Assembly (NCBI GenBank): GCA_964587835.1
Contig: CAZPMN010000010.1
Location: forward strand, 13,880-77,879
DNA length: 64,000 bases
Source of the DNA: Erginobacter sp964587835
GTDB lineage: Bacteria > Auribacterota > Erginobacteria > Erginobacterales > Erginobacteraceae
Reading direction: 5' to 3'
This document shows, in pieces, positions 25,261-32,784 of this stretch. The notes below the pieces were generated by a model. It saw only the letters and a program-made list of their open reading frames with translations, was not told where the DNA came from and did not search any database. Numbering within the stretch: the stretch's first letter is position 1; each line of letters starts with the position of its first letter. A program made the translations under genes and the position numbers.

Positions 25261-25583
25261 GAAATTTAAGCCTTTATCTCCGATTACTGATTGAGAAAGG
25301 AATCCCTGTTGATAGAGGTGTACTGTTCGGTTCCTACGCCAGCGGGGAATCTACCGAGGAAAGTGATGTTGATCTTTTGGTTATCTCACCACTTTTCGAC
25401 CGGCGGAAGACCGGTCCTCTGCTTGATACCTTGTGGCGCCTGAGACGGAAAATCGATTCCCGGATTGAACCATTAGCGATCGGGAAGATAGAATTCGAGA
25501 AAGAATGGGGCTCTCCGATTATCGATTCCGCCAGGCGTCAAGGAATCGAGATCAAGCCTGCTCCTCCCCGGAGGTCTTCTTAG
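25239..25583 (+). CDS. MNT-type nucleotidyltransferase (antitoxin of HEPN-MNT module)
   Basis: A 114-residue minimal nucleotidyltransferase. The active-site signature GSYASGESTEESDVDLLV (near residues 31-48) has the GS pair and the two Asp residues. In the HEPN-MNT module such proteins neutralise the HEPN RNase, in known cases by AMPylating it. GGGAG lies nine bases before the ATG. It overlaps the end of the decayed HEPN gene by 22 bases. The intact antitoxin beside a dead toxin suggests recent decay or another role. Confidence 0.9.
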   Translation: MASESVIRNLSLYLRLLIEKGIPVDRGVLFGSYASGESTEESDVDLLVISPLFDRRKTGPLLDTLWRLRRKIDSRIEPLAIGKIEFEKEWGSPIIDSARRQGIEIKPAPPRRSS

Positions 25584-25636
25584 GACAGGAGGGTCTGTCT
25601 GTCCTTGAAGCTTCTTTATCCTTGGGGCAACTGCTG

Positions 25637-26737
25637 ATGGAAGTACCGTATTTAGATCTTCCCGCCCAGTTCGCCGATAACCGGGAGGTCCGGGCGGCGA
25701 TCGAGGAGATCCTGCGGACGGGGCAGTTCGTTCTCGGTCCGGCGGTGGAGAGGTTCGAACTAAGCTTTGCCGAACTCTGCGGGGTGAAGCACGCCGTGGC
25801 CGTGGCCAACGGGACCGACGCCATCTACCTCGCCCTCAAGGTGCTGGGGGTGGGGGAGGGGGACGAGGTGATCACCGTCCCCAATACCTTCCTGGCTACG
25901 GTGGGGGCGATCGTCCAGGCCGGGGCGGTCCCCCGCCTGGTCGACGTGGCCGAGGACTACAACCTCGACCCGGGGAAGATCGAGGCGGCCGTGACCCTGA
26001 AGACCCGGGCGGTCATCCCCGTCCACCTGACCGGAAACCCGGCCCGGATGGACGAGGTCAGCGAGATCGCCCGCCGCCGCGGGCTCTATGTGGTCGAGGA
26101 CGCCGCCCAGGCCGTCGGCGCGGCGATCGGGGAGAGGAGGACCGGATCCCTGGGCGACCTCGGCGCCTTCAGTCTCCACCCCCTGAAGAACCTCAACACC
26201 TGCGGCGACGGGGGGGTCATCACCACCGACTCCGATGAGTTGGCCGGGAAACTCAAGCTCTGGCGGAACCACGGGCTGAAGGATCGCGACGAGGCGTTGT
26301 TCTTCGCGGTCAACTCCCGTCTCGATACGATCAAGGCCGCCGTGGCGGCCCTCCAGATCCCCGGGATCGGGGAAGTCAGCGATAAACGCAACCGGTGGGC
26401 CCGGATCTACGACGAGGAGTTGTCCCCGCTGGCGCCGAAGGTGCTCATTCCGCCCCGGCGGGAAGGGGTCCGCCAGGTCTTCCATACCTACGTGGTCCAG
26501 GTCGAGGGACGGGAAAGGCTGATCAGGTGGCTGGCGGAGAAGGGGATCGGGACCAAGATCCATTACCCGATCCCGATCCACCTGATGGCGGCCGCCCGGG
26601 GATTCGGATACCGGAGGGGGGATTTCCCGGCTGCCGAGGCCCAGGCGGAGAGGATCCTCTCCCTTCCCGTGCACCAGTACCTGGCGGAGGACCAGGTTCG
26701 TTACGTTATCTCCTGCCTGAAGGATTTCTATTCCTAA
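25637..26737 (+). CDS. DegT/DnrJ/EryC1/StrS-family aminotransferase
   Basis: A 366-residue enzyme with the N-terminus VPYLDLPAQF, VANGTDAIYLALKVLGVG near residue 55, YVVEDAAQAVGAAIG near residue 155, and the PLP lysine in SLHPLKNLNTCGDGG near residue 184. I start at the ATG at 25637, which fits the family N-terminus; the frame is open further upstream into the nucleotidyltransferase. It is a paralogue of the enzyme at 23309, and two enzymes of this type so close together imply at least two amino sugars or two positions aminated. Confidence 0.93.
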   Translation: MEVPYLDLPAQFADNREVRAAIEEILRTGQFVLGPAVERFELSFAELCGVKHAVAVANGTDAIYLALKVLGVGEGDEVITVPNTFLATVGAIVQAGAVPRLVDVAEDYNLDPGKIEAAVTLKTRAVIPVHLTGNPARMDEVSEIARRRGLYVVEDAAQAVGAAIGERRTGSLGDLGAFSLHPLKNLNTCGDGGVITTDSDELAGKLKLWRNHGLKDRDEALFFAVNSRLDTIKAAVAALQIPGIGEVSDKRNRWARIYDEELSPLAPKVLIPPRREGVRQVFHTYVVQVEGRERLIRWLAEKGIGTKIHYPIPIHLMAAARGFGYRRGDFPAAEAQAERILSLPVHQYLAEDQVRYVISCLKDFYS

Positions 26738-26760
26738 AGGGTAAATATTCCGGTGCTATT

Positions 26761-27309
26761 TTATCCACCGGCCGGGAAGATAATCCGGCGCAGGAAGAAG
26801 ACCAGTTGCGCCGCCGGCAGGAGCCGCATCCGCCCGGGCCGGTATCTCCCGTCCCGGAGAACGATCTCCCCCAGGGCCGACAGCCGCTTCACCCGCAGGT
26901 CGACCATCCCCTCCGCGGTGTAGGACTGAATCATCTCTTCTTTCACCACCGCGCCCGCCCGGTGACTGTGGGCCAGGATCCGGATCCGCCGCGCGGTCTC
27001 GCTCATATTGAAGACGTGGAAATAGACGTAACCCATCAGCAGATAGACGGTGACGAGATAAAAGCCCGGCCAGAAGATGGCTCCGCTTCCGCCGATGGAG
27101 AAGGCGGCCCGCCAGACCAGGAAGGCCGCCCCCAGGGGCAGCAGCCCGATCAGGGCGGCCGCCACCGGACCTTTCTGGCGGAGGGCCTGTTCCCGGTAGA
27201 GCCCGAGGAATCTAACCAGGACTACCTGGATCGTGAAGGGAAGGAACCAGGAGGCCAGGACCAGGCAGAGGTAGGCGCACCCGGCGGTTGTCGGCGTCTC
27301 CGGCATCAT
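26761..27309 (-). CDS. Small polytopic membrane protein, function unknown
   Basis: A 182-residue protein with about four hydrophobic segments in the first 105 residues, followed by a soluble, basic C-terminal region of about 75 residues (from SHRAGAVVKEE to the end) that may hold a small winged-helix-like fold. I do not recognise a family. It overlaps the upstream gene by four bases (ATGA), so the two are translationally coupled and probably make partner proteins. The layout, membrane helices then a small soluble part, is shared by both. Confidence 0.65.
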   Translation of the reverse strand: MMPETPTTAGCAYLCLVLASWFLPFTIQVVLVRFLGLYREQALRQKGPVAAALIGLLPLGAAFLVWRAAFSIGGSGAIFWPGFYLVTVYLLMGYVYFHVFNMSETARRIRILAHSHRAGAVVKEEMIQSYTAEGMVDLRVKRLSALGEIVLRDGRYRPGRMRLLPAAQLVFFLRRIIFPAGG

Positions 27310-27812
27310 CCGTCACCGATCGGAAGCCTGAGCAGCCTCCGGTAAGCGAGAAAGAAACGGGCGACCAGCCGCCCGGTTCCGGTGATCCCCCAGGCGTCGT
27401 ATTCCCAGGAGACCAGCCCGTCCTCCACCAGATCGTCGAAGCGGTCGGAGAACATCGCTTCCCGGGGAAAGATGCCGTCGATCTCTTCCCGGGACAAGCC
27501 GCGCGACCGGTTCCGGTGGACTTCCAGCACGATCTTGAGCGAGGGACAACCCGCCTGGATCGGGGGATAGGTCATAATATAGGCGGCGGAAAGGGCAGAG
27601 AGCCAGAGGTAGGAGAGGAGCCAGGCCCCGCCCTCCGCCGCCCGGATGCCGAGGAAGATTCCCAGGTAGACCAGCCCCGGCAGGAGGATGAAGATGATCA
27701 CCAGCCACATCATCTCCCGCGGCGGTTTCCTCCAGCGCCAGAGAATTACGTGGAGGAGCAGGGACGCCAGGAACCCGGCGGTTCCCCAGGCGATTAAGGA
27801 TGGGGTTACCAT
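27306..27812 (-). CDS. Small polytopic membrane protein with winged-helix-like tail, function unknown
   Basis: A 168-residue protein with three hydrophobic segments (residues about 5-25, 36-57 and 63-83), then LSREEIDGIFPREAMFSDRFDDLVEDGLVSWEYD-type sequence (about residues 107-140) that resembles a winged-helix DNA-binding-like fold, then a basic stretch. The pair with 26761 lies between glycan genes and directly downstream of the large membrane gene at 27918, on the same strand, and could assist it. No function is assigned. Confidence 0.65.
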   Translation of the reverse strand: MVTPSLIAWGTAGFLASLLLHVILWRWRKPPREMMWLVIIFILLPGLVYLGIFLGIRAAEGGAWLLSYLWLSALSAAYIMTYPPIQAGCPSLKIVLEVHRNRSRGLSREEIDGIFPREAMFSDRFDDLVEDGLVSWEYDAWGITGTGRLVARFFLAYRRLLRLPIGDG

Positions 27813-27917
27813 ACGTCAGATACTATCAGGGTGACGGGAGTTTGACAAGAAAGTCGGCCGGCCGTTCCATCTCCCGGCCCGCGGGGAGCCCGCCCGGGCC
27901 GGGGGCGTCGTCGCCGA

Positions 27918-30257
27918 TCAGACCCGCGGCCGCCGCGATCCGGTGACGGCGGCCGCGACGAAGAGAAAGAGCAGCCACTGGACGAGGAAGAAGAGGAGGT
28001 AGCAGTCGTGTGCGACCCGCAGTTCCAGGCGGAGATCGCCCGCCCCGACCGGGATGCCGGTGAGGGCGCAGTTTACGGGATACGCCGGGGCCGGCTTCCC
28101 GTTGAGAAAGGCCCTGGCCTCCAGGCCCCGGTTCAGCGGGGTAACGACCAGCCCCGGCCCGGCGGCGGAACATTGACCGGCTATCCCGGTAAAACCGACC
28201 GCAAATTCAAGGTCCTGAATCCCCTGACCGGGGGGGGCGGCCTCTCCGGACGGACCTCCTCCCGGACCGATCGGGGTAACCGCCGGGATGTCGGGGTGGA
28301 GGGAGAGGTAACGGCAGACCTGCTCGGGTTCCCCGGCCTGCCGAGGATCGAGGCGGCGGAAGACCGGGGTCAGGTAGGGGCGGGGAGGGATCGCCCTTTC
28401 GCCGCAGAGTCGGTTGAGGTGATAGCGGTCGCGATACTGGAAGACGGAGCTGGCCGAGAAATTGTCCCGTTCAAAGAACATCTCCTGCAGTCCGGCCGGT
28501 TGTTCCCGGCTGGGGAACAGGGAAAGGTATCTCCGGCCGTAAAGCGCGGTGTCGAAGACCTGGAAGAAGACCGTTCCTGCAACCAGTATGGTGACGACCC
28601 GCCGGGGCCGCCGGCCGCTCATACCCAGGATCCGGCTGATCCCGATCGCGGCCAGGAGGGAAAGGCAGTAGTTGATCATCGGGAAGAAATGCACCCATTG
28701 CCGGAAGACGTCGAAGAAGGGTATCCCGAGCTGATAAAAATAGCGGGGGAAGGGGAGGGGAGAATTAATGCCGATGCTGAGCAGGGCGAAGACGGCGGCC
28801 AGTATCCCGACCAGCCCCGCGGCCGGCAGTCCCAGAATCAGCCCCACCACCGCCAGGATCAGTCCGGGCCTCCCGACGAAAAAAGCGCAACGGTCGCTGA
28901 CATCGATGGGGGGCCTTTCCCCGTTCACCGCACTCCAGCGGGGTTGCCAGTACTGGAGAAGGTAGGCGGGGGCGGCGGAGGAGGCTCCCCTCTGCAGGTT
29001 AAGATACTCCGGCAAATTTCGCGGGCGCTCGCCGATATCCATCTTCCTCAGCCCGCTGGCCAGGCGGGGGGACTCCCGCCAGAGATAGACCGCCGGCCCG
29101 GCCGCCAGCAGGGCCAGGAGCAGGGCGGACAGGAGATATCTCTTTCCGGATCCGACCAGCGCCCCGGGCCGGATCAGGCCGGCCGCGGCCAGCCCGGCGG
29201 CGGCCAGGGCCAGGCTGATTGACTGGATCTGGGGATAGTGGAGGGTCAATCCCAGGCCGAAGACCGTTCCGGCGGCCAGCAGGCAGAAGGGCCGGCGCCC
29301 GGAATCCAGGAGCAGGAGGACAAACCAGGGAAGGAGATAGGCGGTGGCCACCGCCTGTTCCTGGTGGAAGGTTATTCCGGTTCCGCCCAGACTGATCATC
29401 AGGACCCCGAGGAAGGCCCCCGTCCGGTTGCCGGTAATCTTCCTCAAGACCATCCACCAGCCGAGGGAGAAGGTGACGGTGCCCAGCAGGTACTGGATTT
29501 TATAGAGGACCGCCGGGGGGATGGGGAAGAGGGAGTAGAGGAAGTATCCGGCGGCCCGGTGGGGAAGGGAGAAGAAGAAGTTGATATGAAAGAAGCCGAT
29601 CCGGATTCCCCCGCTCTGGGGGAGCCAGGGCGGCAGGAACTCCCCCGCGGCAAAGGAACGGGCGATAAACTTGAAGACCGGCTCGTGGAACCACATACTG
29701 TCACCTTCCAGGGTCTCCGGGGAGACGGCATAGGCGGCCCCGAAGGCCAGGTAGGGCAGGCAGGCGAGGAGGAAAGCCCGGGCTTCTCCGCCCCTGTCCA
29801 GCAGGGGCAGCGAGGCCAGGGCCGCCGCGGCCAGGAGTCCGGAGAATATCAATCCGTTCCCTTCCCCGAACCATCCGCCGGTCTTGATCAGGACCGCGGC
29901 CCCGGAGAGGATAAAGGGGAGGGACGCCTTCCAGGCGCCGGATCGGGGGCGTTCCGCGGGCGCCGGACGCAAGCTTTCCCCATCGTTCCGGCGGAGCAGG
30001 AGGATCACGGCCAGGGCCATCAGGGCGTAGGAAGCGGCCACCGTTGCCGCGTTGACCGGAGAAGCCAGGAACCGGGAGGAGGGGGGGCAGGCTGCAGAAG
30101 CCAGCAGCGCGGACCCCAACAGGAGCGCGGGAAAGACCGCGAAGGCCAGGAGAGTCCTTCTCCCCGGCGGGCACTTTCCTTTCAGCGCCCGGTCAAGGGC
30201 TCCGGACAGGATCAGGGTCCCGCCGGCCAGGAAGATAATGTTGAGAAAGGAGATCAC
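27918..30257 (-). CDS. Large YfhO-like polytopic membrane protein
   Basis: A 779-residue membrane protein with some fourteen hydrophobic segments. After the first helices come an external WFHEPVFKF motif and an LPPWLPQSGGIRIG segment near residue 215, similar in position to the LWDP loop of YfhO proteins. A soluble domain of about 200 residues follows the helix bundle and ends in a last helix and a basic tail. This resembles GT-C or YfhO proteins of glycan assembly, but I cannot name a substrate. It is probably co-transcribed with the two small membrane proteins downstream. Confidence 0.78.
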   Translation of the reverse strand: MISFLNIIFLAGGTLILSGALDRALKGKCPPGRRTLLAFAVFPALLLGSALLASAACPPSSRFLASPVNAATVAASYALMALAVILLLRRNDGESLRPAPAERPRSGAWKASLPFILSGAAVLIKTGGWFGEGNGLIFSGLLAAAALASLPLLDRGGEARAFLLACLPYLAFGAAYAVSPETLEGDSMWFHEPVFKFIARSFAAGEFLPPWLPQSGGIRIGFFHINFFFSLPHRAAGYFLYSLFPIPPAVLYKIQYLLGTVTFSLGWWMVLRKITGNRTGAFLGVLMISLGGTGITFHQEQAVATAYLLPWFVLLLLDSGRRPFCLLAAGTVFGLGLTLHYPQIQSISLALAAAGLAAAGLIRPGALVGSGKRYLLSALLLALLAAGPAVYLWRESPRLASGLRKMDIGERPRNLPEYLNLQRGASSAAPAYLLQYWQPRWSAVNGERPPIDVSDRCAFFVGRPGLILAVVGLILGLPAAGLVGILAAVFALLSIGINSPLPFPRYFYQLGIPFFDVFRQWVHFFPMINYCLSLLAAIGISRILGMSGRRPRRVVTILVAGTVFFQVFDTALYGRRYLSLFPSREQPAGLQEMFFERDNFSASSVFQYRDRYHLNRLCGERAIPPRPYLTPVFRRLDPRQAGEPEQVCRYLSLHPDIPAVTPIGPGGGPSGEAAPPGQGIQDLEFAVGFTGIAGQCSAAGPGLVVTPLNRGLEARAFLNGKPAPAYPVNCALTGIPVGAGDLRLELRVAHDCYLLFFLVQWLLFLFVAAAVTGSRRPRV

Positions 30258-30499
30258 GTGATCAGGCCTCCCGGCCGCCGGACGGCAATATCGGGCCCGG
30301 CGGTTCCGGATCCGCCCCGGCCCGCCGGCGGTGCCGTCAGCGGCCGTCAGTATCGGTCACCAGCATCTGCTACTATACCCGTTAACCGGAGAGAAGTTAA
30401 GATCATATATAACGCGGCTTGAAATTCAGACCGGCTCATTTTGTCGGGACCGGGGACCCCTCCAATTTGATTTGACCGATCGACTGTCGGCAACTTATT

Positions 30500-31008
30500 A
30501 TGACTGAAATCTGTTCGGGATCCTGCAGCCGACGGAACCGCGGAAAATTTCAGAGAGGGGATTCCCCCGAGAGAGCTCAGGTGGATTATAACGGTCTCTA
30601 TGCGCAGATGGTCAAGCTGCGGAACTGGCACTGGTGGTTCCGGGTTCACTATGCCTGGATCCGCGACCTGCTCTCTCCCTACCTGGTCCCGCGGGCGCGG
30701 GTCCTGGACATCGGCTGCGGACCGGGGCGGTCCCGTCCGACCTGAAGGCGGAGGACCTGCCGGGGAATTATTTCACCGAGGCCACCTGCCGGATCCCCCG
30801 GCGCCGGATCATCGAAAACATCCAGTACCTGTTTTATTTTTTTGTCAGGTTTCCCCGGTTCTATCGCGGATTCCGTTGGCTGGTCTATCTCCCGGTCCCC
30901 CTGAAACCGGTTCGTTACGTCGGCCTGTTCTTCTGGTTCAAGAACTGGAAACGGATGCGTTACCTGGAGACGATCCGCTACTTCTGGAGATTTCGTAAAT
31001 CGAGGTAG
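30500..31008 (+). pseudogene. Chimeric remnant: methyltransferase N-terminus joined to an unrelated C-terminus
   Basis: The first frame encodes the start of a class I SAM methyltransferase, with WHWWFRVHYAWI and the SAM-binding motif VLDIGCGPG, then runs into a stop at 30745. A second frame takes over at about 30730 and ends at 31008. Its product (PRRRIIENIQYLFYFFVRFP, and an aromatic basic tail) does not look like a methyltransferase C-terminus; it resembles the helical end of B12-type radical SAM proteins. A deletion that fused two genes out of frame is the simplest explanation. The IS element starts 75 bp downstream. Confidence 0.6.
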
Positions 31009-31012
31009 GGGA

Positions 31013-31082
31013 TTATACTGTAGGGGTTTAGGTCCTGGGGCCACCAACCTAAACGCCTATAGCCTAAATCCCTACAGCCTAA
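31013..31082. repeat. CCTAAAC-type repeat palindrome, split by the IS element
   Basis: It starts with TGTAGGGGTTTAGG and returns with ACCTAAAC and CCTACAGCCTAA, all built of roughly 7-bp units. The unit series continues on the far side of the IS element at 32760-32784 (TAAACCCCTAAACC). So the IS jumped into this repeat. A related block lies at 34942-35016. Confidence 0.75.
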
Positions 31083-32759
31083 CCCGAATTATTCATGAGG
31101 CTTAAAAAAGCAGTCGTTTTCTTGATGTGATTTGTCAGGAAGTTATCAGACCCCGGTCAGAGATACGACGGGGTGTGGTTTGACGCGGGATTTGGGGCCA
31201 AAACAGCCAATAATCACTGGAGCAAAATAGACCCCTCCCAATTTGTTCTTTGACAGGCGGTAATGGAGAGACGTTTTTGACGTCATCCGGATGCCGCTCC
31301 CATATTTATTGCGCACTTCATCCAGATATCGGCCCAGGGGTGGTGGGCGGTAAAGTTGGCCACGATCCGTCGGGTCGATTCACGCACCACCACGGCGATC
31401 TTCAAGAGACATTCGCGCAGGGTATGCATCGTCGCTGAAGCCAGTCTCCTGTCAACGATGTGTTCCTGAAGAGACTGCATCAGGATAAAGGCGGCCAGCG
31501 ACCACGTCACCCTGAGCTGGTTGGCCAAAAAGGAGGAGCAACTGGTCCGGCCCAGGGCGAGGTCATTTTTAAAGTCCTTGATCGTGTTCTCGATAATGCT
31601 GTGGCCGTAATAAAAGTTGAAGACGCCCTGAGGTCCGTAATTGCCTTTGAGGTTGGTCACGATATAGCGGTCATTGTCCCGGAAGTCGCCGTCCTTGAGC
31701 AGAACTTCGGCTTTGTAAGCCACGCGGCGCGGCTGTTTCCAGGTGCCGGCTTGATACAGAGTTTCCCGGTGCTAGGTCTCGCTGCGATTGAACTTGTGAG
31801 CCCGGGCCCGGGAGATGGCCATGCCTCGGGCGGAGTGGCCCTTCAGCACAGAGTTGGAAGCGATTGATATGGAGTAAATAATGCGTTCATCTTCCAGCCA
31901 GTCCATTAGCCAGGGTGTGGCGAATGCCGCGTCGGCGCGGAAGAAGATGGTGGACTTGGGAAAGAATTGGCGGACCAGGGGAATAACCCTTTTCAGTATG
32001 GGAAGGGTTCCTTCCCCTTCCTTGCCGCGAATGACGCCGGGACGCAGTACAAGGGCGAAAGGATATTTTCTGGTCTCCCGACCGAAAGAGATGGTCACGA
32101 CCAGGGGAAGGTAGCACGAGGTGTCGTAGTAGCCATTAAAGAACGTCAACTGCTGAGCGCCATAGGTCGGGTCGCAGGTCGGATCGATGTCGATAATTAC
32201 CCGCTGGCGATGTTTGCCCTTGCAACGCCGGGCCTGCTCCCGGAGAACAACTTTCGCCATCTGGCGGGAGATCGATATCAACTGGGCTTCGGTAACGCTG
32301 TTTTCCAGCCGGGAGAGGGTCGGCTGAGAAGCCAGGTCGGCGCCGGAAATCGGGTCTCGATCGCAGAGGGCCTTCATAATGGGATCGCCTTTTAAATGCT
32401 GGGCATCGTTGCAGTCGGGATATCCCGAAGCCAGGCCGAAGACTCTCTGCCGGACGAGATCGAGAACCTCGTGGCGCACCTTTTCCGGTTGTCTTTTGTC
32501 GATGATGGCTCCGGCGATGGCCTCGGTCAGCCCCAGCTTTTTGTCGACGACCTTGAGCAGGAGAGAGCCTCCATTGGAGCCCATCTGTTCCTTGGAAAAG
32601 CTGACAGAAAGCAGCTTGGAAAATATTGCTGGGAAAAAAACAGTCTGTTGTGGTAGATTGGTCATGGGAAAGCTCCTTTTGTTTGCCGAAACAATTGCAT
32701 TCTAACTGAATGCGGGGAGCTTTCCCATTTTTTTGTTCAAACCTTATGAATAATTCGGG
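31083..32759. mobile_element. IS1380-family insertion sequence
   Basis: The element is 1,677 bp. The left end is CCCGAATTATTCATGAGG and the right end, read inward, is CCCGAATTATTCATAAGG. CTAA lies directly outside both ends (31079-31082 and 32760-32763), as expected for a 4-bp target duplication, although the surrounding repeat is rich in CTAA. Length, end structure and transposase all fit the IS1380 family. The single transposase gene is broken by an amber codon, so this copy could move only with help in trans. It lies between a decayed gene and the membrane gene at 32785. Confidence 0.88.
31283..32665 (-). pseudogene. IS1380-family transposase with in-frame amber codon
   Basis: The reading frame runs 460 codons in one frame from the ATG at 32665, with AAGGAG seven bases upstream, to 31283. 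The only lesion is a TAG at 31772-31774, after residue 297. The first part has DPTYGAQQLTFFNGYYD and FRADAAFATPWL, which carry catalytic-region motifs of the family; the second has YIVTNLKGN and ENTIKDFKNDL with the last acidic residue. TAG is used as an ordinary stop by other genes here (6466, 7486, 9276), so recoding is unlikely and a nonsense mutation is the simplest reading. Confidence 0.88.
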
Positions 32760-32784
32760 CTAAACCCCTAAACCCCTAACCACT

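Noticed and set aside
30634..31008. A separate 124-codon gene
   Set aside because: Its first half is the out-of-frame reading of the methyltransferase start; only the second half looks like protein, so it is treated as part of a remnant.
31283..31723. A separate small gene encoding the C-terminal part of the transposase
   Set aside because: It is in the same frame as the upstream transposase part and separated only by one TAG; the two are one broken gene.
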